DNA from: Sandaracinaceae bacterium
GTDB taxonomy: Bacteria; Myxococcota_A; Polyangia; Polyangiales; Sandaracinaceae
NCBI GenBank assembly: GCA_040218145.1
Contig: JAVJQK010000122.1
Span: forward strand, 124,001-188,000
Reading direction: 5' to 3'
DNA length: 64,000 bases
This document shows positions 1 through 9,768 of this stretch, one piece after another. The translations under genes were made by a program, and so were the position numbers. Numbering within the stretch: the first letter of the stretch is position 1; each line of letters starts with the position of its first letter. Below the pieces are notes generated by a model. It was not told the DNA's origin and did not search any database. It saw only the letters and a program-made list of their open reading frames with translations.

Positions 1-487
<487 letters not shown>

Positions 488-587
488 GATCCCTCCGCGG
501 AGGGAGCTTACGACACCCTGCGTCCGGACTCATACGCCGTGCGATTCGCGACCCTCGGAGCGCGACCGCCGCCCGGTAGCGTGGTTC

Positions 588-725
588 ATGCGTTCCTGGC
601 TGCTCCTCGCGCTCCTCTCCCTCACCAGCTGCGACGGCGAGCCGTCCGCTCTCGACGGCTCGGTGGCCAGAGACGCCACGCTCAACCAGCCCCACGACGC
701 GCACCTCGCGGCGCCGCTTCCCTGA
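588..725 (+). CDS. Small predicted lipoprotein (45 aa)
   Basis: This is a 45-residue protein with a short basic N-terminus (MRSW), a Leu-rich hydrophobic core and the lipobox LTSC. About 30 mature residues rich in Asp, Ala and His follow (HDAHLAAP at the end). The start is 100 bp from the divergent start of the beta-helix lipoprotein. No clear Shine-Dalgarno is visible, and no family is recognised. The signal peptide and lipobox are the main evidence that it is real. It could be a degraded remnant of a longer lipoprotein, because the mature part is so short. Confidence 0.45.
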   Translation: MRSWLLLALLSLTSCDGEPSALDGSVARDATLNQPHDAHLAAPLP

Positions 726-743
726 GCTGAGGGGCGGCGTGAG

Positions 744-1649
744 TCAGCGGGCGCTGCAGCCCTGGATCTCGCCGTCGCTGCGCTCGCCGCGGAGGAGGCA
801 GTCTTCGGCCACGCGCTCGACCATCTCGCGGGTCGGGAGCCAGCAGGTGCCGTCGCGGTTGGTCTGACTGATCCACTTCACCAGGCCGGTGCGCCAGGCC
901 CAGAGGCGCGCGCCGCGGCCGTCGCTCCACTCGGAGAGGGTGAAGTCGTCGTTCCAGTTGAAGAACCGCCCCGACCAGTTGCTCTCCTCGCGCAGCCGCA
1001 CCATCGACTCGGGCGGGTCGGCCATGATCGTCTCGAAGCGGATGGCGCTCGCCTGCATGCAGCGGCGGCCGTGGTCCGTCCCCTCCGAGAAGCTGAAGGT
1101 GGGGCTGTGGCCGTCGGGCCACTGCTGCCAGAACTCGGTGCCGCCGAGCCCGAAGCCGTCGACGCGCGGGTACTGGTAGCTCTCGGGCGCGGCCATGTCC
1201 TCGGGGAACGAGACGAGCGCGAGCTCGGGGTCGCGCGCCTCGGCCCACGGGTCGACCTCGACCGGCGGGGCCTCGCAGCGCTCGGTGACGATCGCGACGA
1301 GCTGCTGGAGCGCCACCGGGCCGACCCAGGAGACCTCGTCCACCTCGGCGATGTCGGCGAAGAGATCGTCGTCTTCGGTGCCGAAGAGCCCGTCTTCGCC
1401 GTCGCGATGCGCGGCCAGGTTCTCGGCCGCCCGCACATGCACGCCCGCCTCGAGCAGCTCCTCGGCGCTCGCCCCCTCGTTCAGGTGCGAGACGACCTCG
1501 CGCAGCTCGCATTCGCTGTAGTCGCCGCCGTCGGCCTTGCCGCCCAGCACGACCCCGACCGCGTCTTCGGCGTCGGGCGAGGCGCCGGCGTCCATGGCGC
1601 ACCCGGCGAGGGAGAGGAGGCAGGCGACGGTGAGGGCGAGGCGGTTCAT
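744..1649 (-). CDS. Helix-hairpin-helix-containing lipoprotein with GGKAD motif
   Basis: This 301-aa protein has a signal peptide ending LAGC (Cys17). I chose the ATG at 1649 because the upstream in-frame extension would place 25 residues before the signal peptide. About 20 residues after the lipidated Cys comes GGKAD (36-40). Residues 96-122 look like a helix-hairpin-helix (IAEVDEVSWVGPVALQQL), a fold normally used for DNA contact inside the cell. The C-terminal 150 residues are rich in Trp, Phe and Glu with four or so cysteines and match no family I know. Both the GGK(A/T)D motif and the hairpin recur in the cytochrome-like lipoproteins downstream, so these three proteins may belong to one surface system. 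Confidence 0.75.
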   Translation of the reverse strand: MNRLALTVACLLSLAGCAMDAGASPDAEDAVGVVLGGKADGGDYSECELREVVSHLNEGASAEELLEAGVHVRAAENLAAHRDGEDGLFGTEDDDLFADIAEVDEVSWVGPVALQQLVAIVTERCEAPPVEVDPWAEARDPELALVSFPEDMAAPESYQYPRVDGFGLGGTEFWQQWPDGHSPTFSFSEGTDHGRRCMQASAIRFETIMADPPESMVRLREESNWSGRFFNWNDDFTLSEWSDGRGARLWAWRTGLVKWISQTNRDGTCWLPTREMVERVAEDCLLRGERSDGEIQGCSAR

Positions 1650-1910
1650 GCGAGGCGGTTCAGCAAGCGCCACGCCAGCCGCGACGGAGGTGAAGACCGC
1701 CCCGAGATGCGCCACAACCCCCACCTCGGGTGGCGGCTCGATCCCCCGGTGCGGCCTCGGGACCGGCTACTCTTGCCGCCACCCCTGGCGCACGATCCGC
1801 GGATCGAGGCGCCGACCGGGGCGGCATGCCCCTTGCCCCGGGGTCCCGGCGACGACGCGCCGCGGTATCGCCGCCTCCGCGTCTCGGTTCCCGAAAAAAA
1901 GCAGGCCGCC

Positions 1911-4900
1911 ATGCTCCGCTCCCTCCGACTCCCGCTCCTCCTCTCCGCCGTCAGCGCCATCGGCTGCGCGCCCGACACCTCTCCCACCGAGGTCGACGTC
2001 AGCTATCACTCGTCGAGCTCCCGCGTGCGCGTGCGGGTGACCCGTGAGCTGATGAGCGGGGAGACGCTCCACGCCCGCGTTCGGCGCGGGGAGATCGGCG
2101 CCCTGCAGTGCGCGTCGGAGAGCGGCGCCATCCCGCGCATCGACGAGGCGCGCGTGCCGAGCGAGGCGAGCCCGACCTTCGAGGGGCCGTCGATGACGCC
2201 CTCGGACTTCGACACGCCCTACGACTCCACCGACTGGCTCGAGATGGAGCCGACGGCGGAGATGCTCGCCGCCATCGCGGACGGTCAGGTGATCATCGAC
2301 GTCTGCCTGATGGCCGCGGACGGCGCGGTGGTCGTGCAGGCGGAGCTCGACGCGCGGCGGGCGCTCGATCGGCGCGGCATGAACGGGAAGTTCGACGGCC
2401 GCGAGGCGCGCATCGCCAGCACCGTCGCCTACGCCGAGCACTGCGTGGACGAGATGGGCGAGATCCCCTTCTTCCCGGAGATCGCCGAGGGCGACTACGA
2501 GACCTACGACTGCCTCGACTCGACCCCGATCCCGACGACGATCACCGGGCCGAGCGGCACCGTCAGCTACCCCGCGACCGAGGTCGACGACTGCGACAAC
2601 CCGCAGTTCATCTACAGCCTCTGCGAGCCCAGCGCGCAGGGCCCCGACGGTGTGCGCCCCGACGTCAACGGCCCCCGCGTCGCGAGCCGCGCCAACGATC
2701 AGGGCACTCACTGGGTGCTCCTCTGCCGCAAGGCGCGCAGCGACCTCGGTCAGTACAACGACATCGCGATGATCGGTCACAACCCCTACACGGGGCAGAC
2801 CTGCTACTTCCAGAACGCGCTCTACAGCCGCACCGACGGCAACCACGTGCCGCACCCCGGGGATCGCGTGCAGTCCGAGCGCTCGCCGCAGCAGTCCTCG
2901 AGCATCTGGGAGGGCATCCACGGCGGCCTCGGCGGCGGCATCGAGTGCGCGGAGTGCCACTCGACCGACGCCTTCATCCACACTCCGTGGATCGACGGCG
3001 CGCTCGACGAGGACGGCGACCCGGTGGTGCCGCGCATGGGCATCCACGAGGACTTCGCGCTCGGCTACAACGACGCGCCCTACCACATCCTCAACACCGA
3101 CGGTCAGGGCTGGACGATGCCGCGGCAGCTCGTCAGCGAAGAGGCGAGCGCTTGCACGCGCTGCCATCGCATCGGCGACGGACGCTGGACGCGCAGCTGG
3201 ATCGACCGCCTCGTCGGTGAGGACACGCGCTGGACGAACATCACGAGCGAGGCGTACCGCGCGTTCGAGCACACCTTCTGGATGCCGCCCGAGCTGGACG
3301 GGCTCGACGAGAGCACCTTCTGGCAGAGCGACTACGGCCTCGCCGTCCGCCACATCCAGGCCTGCGGCGACAACCCGAGCGACCCGGCCTGCGACTGGGC
3401 CGACATCCCGCGCGACTCCTCCGGCGAGGACGGCGCGCTGCCCACCGTGGATCTCGAGGGCCCGGCGCTGGCCACCGCGGCGCTCCGCATCCTCGGCGCC
3501 GACATCGACGACCCGAGCTGCCCGGACGGCAAGTGCGAGACGCGGCGCTGCGCCGAGTGCCACTCGGTCTCGCGCAACGGCCTGCGCCGCTGGCTCGACT
3601 ACACCGACCACGCCTGGCAGCGCTGCGGCGTCACCGAGGGCGCGCGGGATCTCGACCAGGCGGTGCTCGATCTCGTCAACCGCGCCGAGCAGGCCGCCCT
3701 CGACGACGACATCGGCATCCGCAGCGACGCGGCCGCCGCGATCGTGCAGGCGCGCCCCTTCGACTCGCTCGATCAGCTCGAGGCCGTCGACGGCGTCGGC
3801 CCGGCGACCATCCGCCAGCTCTCCGAGCACGCGCTGGGAGATCCCGCGCAGATGTCGCAGACCGAGGCGCGCGAGGTGGTCGACTGCTTGCGCGTGGATC
3901 CGACCGATCCGGAGAGCGTCTTCGCGGCCGAGCACCTCGGCATCCTGACCACCGGCGTGCAGTACGGCTGGTTCCGGCGGCTCTTCCGCCAGGCCTACGG
4001 CGACGGCTGGCTCATCCCCTACACGCGCTTCAAGAACCGCGTGTCGATGCCCAAGGGCAGCCACCCTGCCCTGAGCCAGCAGGAGTACGCGACCCTGCTC
4101 ACCTGGTTCCGCAACGACCTCAACGACCTCGAGACCGTGCTCGACGAGCCGCCTCCCCCCGCGACGTGCACCGACGCCTTCGACACGGTCGGCATCCAGA
4201 GCCACGTGGAGAACATGCAGTTCGAGGGCTGGGGCGTGCTGAACGAAGACGCGGGCGTGCGCATGTTCGGCTGCGCGGGCGCGGACCCGTCGGCCTGCTT
4301 CATGACCGGCGACTACGCCGACGAGCGCGAGCGGCTCGGCGGCACCATCGGCGTGCTCCGCAACCTGCGCGAGCTCGGCTTCCGCACCAGCTTCTGGACG
4401 CGCTCGAGCGCGGACGGCCGCTTCGTCGGCAACGGCGGGGGCGACGGCGCGCGCTCCACCATCACCGATCTCCTCACCGGGCGCGACATCGGCGTCGACG
4501 CCGCCTACGACCCGGGCTTCTTCCCCGACAACAGCGGCTTCATCTTCCAGGGCACCAAGGGTGGCGCGGGCATCTGCGCCCAGAGCGTGCTCGAGGACGA
4601 CGACCACATCGACTTCGAGGAGGCGGGCTGCATGACCGCCCGCGGCATCAACCTCTACCAGCACGTCGCCCGGGGGATCGGCGGCGGCGACTACTTCGTC
4701 ATCAACAGCCAGTTCACGAGCGACTCCGGACGCAACGCGACGCGCGATCCTGCGGCGAGCTTCAACGCGGCGTCCACCATGAAGCTCACGCCCATGATCT
4801 TCGACGGGACGCAGTACCAGCCGCAGGACGAGGTCATCGTCGACTCGCCCTACGAAGGAGACAGCGTGCTCTCTCCCTCGGGGCAGCTCGTCGGCAGCCG

Positions 4901-5267
4901 GCTCGCTGGCCCCGAAGGCCGCGGCCTCGGGTACGTGGTGCGGCGCGTGAACGCGACCCGCTTCGGCGACCGCTACTCGATCTCGCTGAGCGATCCCCTC
5001 GCCACGGTGTGCATGAGCGGCGCGAAGCTCAACTTCAGCTTCGACGAGCGCTTCTTCGTCACGCACCACCACGACGGCGAGGTGACGAACATCATCCTCG
5101 TGGATCTGATGACGGGTGAGCGACACGCCATCACCGACGTGCCGGCCGGGACGCGCGCGCTCTTCCCGCACTTCCGGAGCGACGGCTGGTTCTACTTCCT
5201 GGTGATGGACGGTGAGCGCGAGCTCATCATCGCCTCCGACGCCGCGCTCGTGATCGCCGGGGGCTGA
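1911..5267 (+). CDS. Large multihaem cytochrome c-like lipoprotein with HhH segment
   Basis: This 1118-aa protein begins at ATG 1911, which directly precedes a signal peptide with lipobox AIGC; the open frame extends further upstream but that part is not protein-like. Three CxxCH haem-attachment motifs are visible: CAECH (346-350), CTRCH (415-419) and CAECH (547-551). A helix-hairpin-helix (about 613-645, LEAVDGVGPATIRQL) follows. The last 230 residues look like a beta-propeller (SPSGQLVGSR, FSFDERFFVTHH, VDLMTGERHAITD, PHFRSDGW). It probably sits at the outer membrane as a c-type cytochrome, with electron transfer as the likely role. The stop overlaps the start of the next gene (TGATG), so the two are translationally coupled. 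Haem binding and the propeller are inferred from motifs. Confidence 0.85.
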   Translation: MLRSLRLPLLLSAVSAIGCAPDTSPTEVDVSYHSSSSRVRVRVTRELMSGETLHARVRRGEIGALQCASESGAIPRIDEARVPSEASPTFEGPSMTPSDFDTPYDSTDWLEMEPTAEMLAAIADGQVIIDVCLMAADGAVVVQAELDARRALDRRGMNGKFDGREARIASTVAYAEHCVDEMGEIPFFPEIAEGDYETYDCLDSTPIPTTITGPSGTVSYPATEVDDCDNPQFIYSLCEPSAQGPDGVRPDVNGPRVASRANDQGTHWVLLCRKARSDLGQYNDIAMIGHNPYTGQTCYFQNALYSRTDGNHVPHPGDRVQSERSPQQSSSIWEGIHGGLGGGIECAECHSTDAFIHTPWIDGALDEDGDPVVPRMGIHEDFALGYNDAPYHILNTDGQGWTMPRQLVSEEASACTRCHRIGDGRWTRSWIDRLVGEDTRWTNITSEAYRAFEHTFWMPPELDGLDESTFWQSDYGLAVRHIQACGDNPSDPACDWADIPRDSSGEDGALPTVDLEGPALATAALRILGADIDDPSCPDGKCETRRCAECHSVSRNGLRRWLDYTDHAWQRCGVTEGARDLDQAVLDLVNRAEQAALDDDIGIRSDAAAAIVQARPFDSLDQLEAVDGVGPATIRQLSEHALGDPAQMSQTEAREVVDCLRVDPTDPESVFAAEHLGILTTGVQYGWFRRLFRQAYGDGWLIPYTRFKNRVSMPKGSHPALSQQEYATLLTWFRNDLNDLETVLDEPPPPATCTDAFDTVGIQSHVENMQFEGWGVLNEDAGVRMFGCAGADPSACFMTGDYADERERLGGTIGVLRNLRELGFRTSFWTRSSADGRFVGNGGGDGARSTITDLLTGRDIGVDAAYDPGFFPDNSGFIFQGTKGGAGICAQSVLEDDDHIDFEEAGCMTARGINLYQHVARGIGGGDYFVINSQFTSDSGRNATRDPAASFNAASTMKLTPMIFDGTQYQPQDEVIVDSPYEGDSVLSPSGQLVGSRLAGPEGRGLGYVVRRVNATRFGDRYSISLSDPLATVCMSGAKLNFSFDERFFVTHHHDGEVTNIILVDLMTGERHAITDVPAGTRALFPHFRSDGWFYFLVMDGERELIIASDAALVIAGG

Positions 5268-7078
5268 TGCGACGCCTCTCTCTCGCTCTCTCCCTCTTGC
5301 TCGGCGCCTGCACGGCGTCGGGCGGGGACGGGCTCGACTTCCCGGTCGACGACGCGCCCGGCGGCAAGACGGATGTCTTCGGCCGACGGCTCGCGGGCGT
5401 GGCGGCGCCGTTCACGCCGAACCCGCTGCTCCGCGACGACGAGGACCGGCTCCGCGAAGATCTGCGCTACCGACGCGAGGTCGCCTGGGCCACTGCCCGC
5501 CACGTGCTCGAGCCGGTGCCGCTGCTCGGGCTGGCGGAGACGACCGAGACCGACCCCGAGCTCCGCCTCGAGGAGGGGGAGGTGCCGGACGTCGCGCGCT
5601 GGATGACCTGGTATGGCATCGACGATCTGCGGCGCGTGTTCCAGCAGCTCTACGAGGGCGCCGCGCCGTCCGAGCGGGTGGTCCGCGCCCCCTTCACGGA
5701 TGACGCGATCGACGCGGCCTTCCGCGAGAACGCGACCGCGCTCGATCGCTCCCGCCGCTGGCCCCTCGAGCGCTACCTGCAGCACGTCGAGATGCTGGGC
5801 ACCTGCCCCGAGGGCGTCAGCGAGGCGGAGTGCGCGCGGCGGCTGAACAGCAACTTCAGCGGCTCGACGGTGGGCAACGCGCGCATCCTCTACAGCCCGG
5901 CCACCGCGCGTCACATCATGGAGAGCTACGGCCCGATCATGGACTGCCTGGCCGAGGGGCTCGATGCGGCGGGCATCACCGCCGTGCCCGCCAGCGACGA
6001 GAACTTCACGACCTGCTTCGAGCGAGAGTTTCCGACCGACGCCGTGCTGATCAAGGCGCAGTGGGTCCGCGCGGACTTCGGCATGGACCTGCCCGCCTAC
6101 GACACCGACGCCGCGGCGATGACCCGCCGGCTCGAGGGCGGCGGCACGTGGGAGGAGAGCGGCGACCGCCGCGTCGATCCGAGCCCGGACGAGATCCTCA
6201 CCATCCGCCTGCGCAACGGCGACACCTACCGGTTGGCCGGGCTCCACATCATGACGAAGGAGCTGCGGCACTGGCAGTGGATCACGCTCTGGTGGAGCGA
6301 CACGCCCGAGCGCGACTTCGGCGCCGACCGCCCGGCGAGCTTCGCCGAGGGCCTCGACCCGGTCTGGGCGAACTACAAGCTCTGCAGCGTCACCTGGTAC
6401 GCCGAGCACGACGAGGACCCGGCGGCCCGCTTCGACGCGGACGCGCCGAGCCTCGCCGCTGCCCTCCGCGCGACCCACGCGGGCGCCGGCGCGCCCACCT
6501 GGTGCAGCAACCCCTACGTCGAGCACGGACAGAACAACGCGCGCACGAACTGCATCGGCTGCCACCAGCACGGCGGCGCCACCGTCGCGCACGACCTGGA
6601 CGACGACGGAATCTTCGATGCGTTCGACCTCGACCGCGTGATCGACGACGAGGCGCTCTACCCGCGCACCGGAACCACCGAGCAGCGCGCGGTCTTCCCC
6701 GCGGACTATCTCTTCAGCTTCAACCGCGTCGACGACTGGGCGGGCATGGTGCGGCGCGAGGTCGAGTTCTTCGAGCGCGTGGACGAGGACGCGGTGCGCC
6801 CCCGGGTGCGCGCGGTGCTCGACACCACGGGTGACGCCACCGCCGGCGCGGCGCTCTTCGACGAGAGCTGCGTGCGTTGCCACGGCGACGACGGCCGCGG
6901 CACGGAGCGCGCGCCCAGCCTCTTCGACCGTGTCCCCATGCGCGACGACGAGAGCGTGGTGCGCACGCTGCTCCAGGGCCGCGGCGGCATGCCGTCCTGG
7001 GCCGACACCTTCGAGGACGCGGAGCTGGCGAGCCTGCTCGCCCACCTCCGCGCCACCTTCGGCGCCCCCCCGGAGTGA
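5267..7078 (+). CDS. Diheme cytochrome c-like lipoprotein
   Basis: This is a 603-aa lipoprotein with a signal peptide ending LGAC (Cys15) and GGKTD at 32-36, the same motif as in the lipoprotein ending at 744. One CxxCH (CIGCH, 429-433) lies mid-protein. The C-terminal 85 residues form a class I cytochrome c domain: CVRCH (535-539), then a downstream GGMPSW whose Met is the likely axial ligand, and a closing helix. Its start overlaps the stop of the upstream multihaem gene, which indicates coupled translation and probably a functional partnership in periplasmic or outer-membrane electron transfer. The first 400 residues match nothing I recognise. It ends 10 bp before the convergent helicase gene. 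Confidence 0.87.
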   Translation: MRRLSLALSLLLGACTASGGDGLDFPVDDAPGGKTDVFGRRLAGVAAPFTPNPLLRDDEDRLREDLRYRREVAWATARHVLEPVPLLGLAETTETDPELRLEEGEVPDVARWMTWYGIDDLRRVFQQLYEGAAPSERVVRAPFTDDAIDAAFRENATALDRSRRWPLERYLQHVEMLGTCPEGVSEAECARRLNSNFSGSTVGNARILYSPATARHIMESYGPIMDCLAEGLDAAGITAVPASDENFTTCFEREFPTDAVLIKAQWVRADFGMDLPAYDTDAAAMTRRLEGGGTWEESGDRRVDPSPDEILTIRLRNGDTYRLAGLHIMTKELRHWQWITLWWSDTPERDFGADRPASFAEGLDPVWANYKLCSVTWYAEHDEDPAARFDADAPSLAAALRATHAGAGAPTWCSNPYVEHGQNNARTNCIGCHQHGGATVAHDLDDDGIFDAFDLDRVIDDEALYPRTGTTEQRAVFPADYLFSFNRVDDWAGMVRREVEFFERVDEDAVRPRVRAVLDTTGDATAGAALFDESCVRCHGDDGRGTERAPSLFDRVPMRDDESVVRTLLQGRGGMPSWADTFEDAELASLLAHLRATFGAPPE

Positions 7079-7088
7079 CGCAACCCGG

Positions 7089-9434
7089 CTATCCGCGGGC
7101 GCGCACGACGTGCATGCCGCGGCGGGTCTCGACGCAGATCTTGAAGCCCTCGAACTTGGGCAAGTAGGAGAGCGGCGGGGGCTTCGTGCGGGTGCCGCGC
7201 ACCATGCGGAGCAGCACCTGTCGGCGGTCGAGATCGTAGTCGACCTCGTAGCCCGCGTCGCCGAGGTCGACGCGCCGCGGGTAGCGCTCGTCGAGCAGGT
7301 CACGGATCCACTCGGGAAGCGCGTCGGGCAGGAGATCGTCGACCGACAGGAGCTGCGCGTCTTCGCCCGTCTCCAGCCCCAGCTCCGCGATGCGCGCGCG
7401 GAGGTGATCTTCGAGCGTGGGCACGGGCGCGTCGTCGACCTCGATCGGCACGCCCGAGACCTCGAAGCCCGCCGCGGCGAGGCGCTGCGCGAGCGCCTTC
7501 TGCGTCAGCCGCTCCTCGATCGCCTGGCGCGCGCCGCGGAGCATGCGGCCCTCGAGGATCAGCTTCGCCACGGCCCGCCGCGCGAGCGCCCCCTTTGGGC
7601 TCTCCTCGCGTTCGTCGAGCACCTTCTTCGCGTAGACGCGCTCGACGGTGGCCACGACCTTGCGGCGCGCGAGCTTCACGCCCGCGAGCCGGTCGCGCCC
7701 GAGGCCCGCGTCGCGCAGCCAGGCGAGCGGCGCCGGCATCGCGCAGGTGACGAAGACGCGCGTGTCGCGCTTGCCCACCCCGATGGCGCGCTCGTCGAGG
7801 GCGAGGATCGCCTCGAGCTTCTCCTCCGCCGCCTGCGCCGCGCTCTCTCGCCCGAGCTCGACCTCGGTCCCACCGTTGGAGAAGGCCACGCGTCGCTTGC
7901 GACGGCGAGCCACGTGGGCGAGCCGCGGGTCGGCGCGGAGGAAGAGCATCGCGAGCGCGCGGCGGTCGATCCGGGTCTCCTCCGGGTCCACGCGGTGCGC
8001 CTTCCGCAGCCGCTTCGCGTTCCGCCGCGCCTCGCCGAGCACCCACGCGTTCAGCCCGTGTCGGCGCGGGTCGCCCTCGCGCATCGCGCGCAAGACGGCC
8101 GTCACGTCGCAGCCGCTCTCGCGGAGATCGTCCGCCGGGTCCTCCGGGCGCCAGGAGAAGAGAGGCCGGCCCACCGCGAGGGCCGAGACGAGGTCGATCA
8201 CGTCGCCGAGGAGCGCGGGCTCCTTCTGCGCCTCGATCAAGAGCCGCGCGTGGGGCGCGTCGAGGGGCTGCTGGAAGAGCTCGCGCCCGAGCGCGGTGAG
8301 CGCGCCCGCCTCGTCGAGCGCGCCAAGCGCGGCCAGCTCCTCCTCGGCCGCGTCGAGCGCGTAGTCCTTCGGCGCGTCGAGCAGCGGGAGGTCACGCAGG
8401 CGACGTCCCGCCGCCGCCGCCGCGAGCACCATCGGCACCAGCGACTCGCGGTGCACCTCCGGCGGCGTGCGCGGCTCGAGGATCGCCGCCTCGCTCCAGA
8501 GCCGGTAGGCCACGCCCGGCCCCGTCCGGCCCGCGCGGCCCGCGCGCTGCTCGGCGCTGTCCATCGCGATCGGCGAGAGCGTGAGATGGCCACGACCCTT
8601 GTGATAACGCGTACGGCGCACGAGCCCGGCGTCGATGACCACGCCGATGCCGGGGATGGTCACGCTGGTCTCCGCGACGTTGGTCGCGAGCACGACCTTG
8701 CGGCGCTGGGTCTGGCGGAAGGCCCGGCCCTGCTCGTCGAGGCTCAGGCTCCCGTGCAGCGGGACCACCTCGAAGGGGCCGCGGATGGCGTCGGCGCAGG
8801 CGGCGATCTCGGCGCGGCCCGGCAAGAACACCAGCACGTCCCCCGGATCGTCCGCCGCGCGCGCGAGGGCGCTCACCACGCGCTCGGTCAGGTCCTTCCC
8901 CTCCGGCAGCTGCGCCCCGCTCCCGAGGTAACGCGTCTCGACCGGATGCAGGCGCCCCGTGCCCTCGAGGTAGACGCCGTCGAGGTGCGCCGCGACCCGC
9001 TCTCCGTCCAGGGTGGCGCTCATCACGGTCAGCCCGCGCGCGCGCCGACCGAGCAGGCCGAGCAGGAGATCCACGTCCAGCCGCCGCTCGTGCAGCTCGT
9101 CCAGGATCACGTGGTCGGCGCGCTCGAGCGCCTCCAGATCCCGCAGCGCCACGCCCGGCGTGACGAAGCGGACCCGGGTGTCGGCCGAGGCGCGCACGTC
9201 GTCGCGCACCACGTAGCCGATCTCCCCGCCGAGCTTCGCCCCTTCGAGCTCCGCGACCCGGGCCGCCAGGCTCCGGCACGCCACGCGGCGCGGCTCCACG
9301 ACGATCACCCGCCCCGGCAGCCATCGAGGGACCTGCGTGGATTTGCCGCTGCCCGTCGGCGCGGCGAGCACGAGCGGGGCGCGCTCCACGGCCGACAGCA
9401 CCTCCTCGCGGAGGGCGTCGATCGGGAGGATCAA
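7089..9434 (-). CDS. hrpB: ATP-dependent helicase, HrpB-like (DEAH/RHA family)
   Basis: This 781-aa superfamily 2 RNA/DNA helicase has Walker A GSGKST (28-33), DExH box DELH (112-115), motif III SAT, and motif VI QRAGRAGRTG. A ratchet-like region with many Leu and Arg follows. Length and order fit HrpB (about 800 aa). The family usually has a conserved HrpB C-terminal domain; here the end is Arg- and Leu-rich and diverges, so HrpB is a closest-family call. The start is a TTG at 9434 that overlaps the TGA of the upstream small membrane protein (TTGA), so translation is probably coupled. No ATG or GTG in a sensible position competes, and the first motif begins only about 20 residues in, as usual for HrpB. 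Confidence 0.85.
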   Translation of the reverse strand: MILPIDALREEVLSAVERAPLVLAAPTGSGKSTQVPRWLPGRVIVVEPRRVACRSLAARVAELEGAKLGGEIGYVVRDDVRASADTRVRFVTPGVALRDLEALERADHVILDELHERRLDVDLLLGLLGRRARGLTVMSATLDGERVAAHLDGVYLEGTGRLHPVETRYLGSGAQLPEGKDLTERVVSALARAADDPGDVLVFLPGRAEIAACADAIRGPFEVVPLHGSLSLDEQGRAFRQTQRRKVVLATNVAETSVTIPGIGVVIDAGLVRRTRYHKGRGHLTLSPIAMDSAEQRAGRAGRTGPGVAYRLWSEAAILEPRTPPEVHRESLVPMVLAAAAAGRRLRDLPLLDAPKDYALDAAEEELAALGALDEAGALTALGRELFQQPLDAPHARLLIEAQKEPALLGDVIDLVSALAVGRPLFSWRPEDPADDLRESGCDVTAVLRAMREGDPRRHGLNAWVLGEARRNAKRLRKAHRVDPEETRIDRRALAMLFLRADPRLAHVARRRKRRVAFSNGGTEVELGRESAAQAAEEKLEAILALDERAIGVGKRDTRVFVTCAMPAPLAWLRDAGLGRDRLAGVKLARRKVVATVERVYAKKVLDEREESPKGALARRAVAKLILEGRMLRGARQAIEERLTQKALAQRLAAAGFEVSGVPIEVDDAPVPTLEDHLRARIAELGLETGEDAQLLSVDDLLPDALPEWIRDLLDERYPRRVDLGDAGYEVDYDLDRRQVLLRMVRGTRTKPPPLSYLPKFEGFKICVETRRGMHVVRARG

Positions 9435-9745
9435 CGCCGGTTGCCGAAGTCGATCGAGCCGGCGCGCGTGCGGTCGCGCGGCTGGATCCGCGCGCCGATC
9501 AGCCCGAGGAGGACCGGCACCCAGATCGCGAGGCCGACCATGCCGATCAGGCCCGCGAGCTGCTTGTCGTCCAGCGCCACGTAGACGCCGATGGCGGCCG
9601 CGAGGAAGACGACGGGCACGACGGCGGCCGCGACGCGGTAGCGCTTCAGCTTGAGCTTCGCCGCCTCGAGGGCCAGCGCGCGCGCCTCCGCTTCCTGCTC
9701 GCGTTGCTCGCGCCGCTTGTCCTTCTTCGTCTTCTTCTTGCCCAT
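9431..9745 (-). CDS. Small two-helix membrane protein
   Basis: This is a 104-aa protein. The first 35 residues are an extremely basic and acidic helix (KKKTKKDKRREQREQEAEARALALEAA has to be read in pieces: KKKTKKDKRR then EQREQEAEA), predicted to be cytoplasmic and possibly coiled coil. Two hydrophobic segments (about 40-57 and 63-84) are likely transmembrane, with a short periplasmic or cytoplasmic loop between them. The stop overlaps the TTG start of the helicase. No family is recognised. The gene is divergent from the exonuclease at 9769, with only 23 bp between the two starts. Confidence 0.75.
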   Translation of the reverse strand: MGKKKTKKDKRREQREQEAEARALALEAAKLKLKRYRVAAAVVPVVFLAAAIGVYVALDDKQLAGLIGMVGLAIWVPVLLGLIGARIQPRDRTRAGSIDFGNRR

Positions 9746-9768
9746 GGCTGGCCTCAGGGTAGCCCACG

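Noticed and set aside
1767-5171. Long open frame opposite the multihaem lipoprotein gene
   Set aside because: Its translation is dominated by Ala, Arg, Val, His and Asp runs with no motif; the plus-strand frame has CxxCH motifs, a signal peptide and coupling. It is a shadow of the high GC content.
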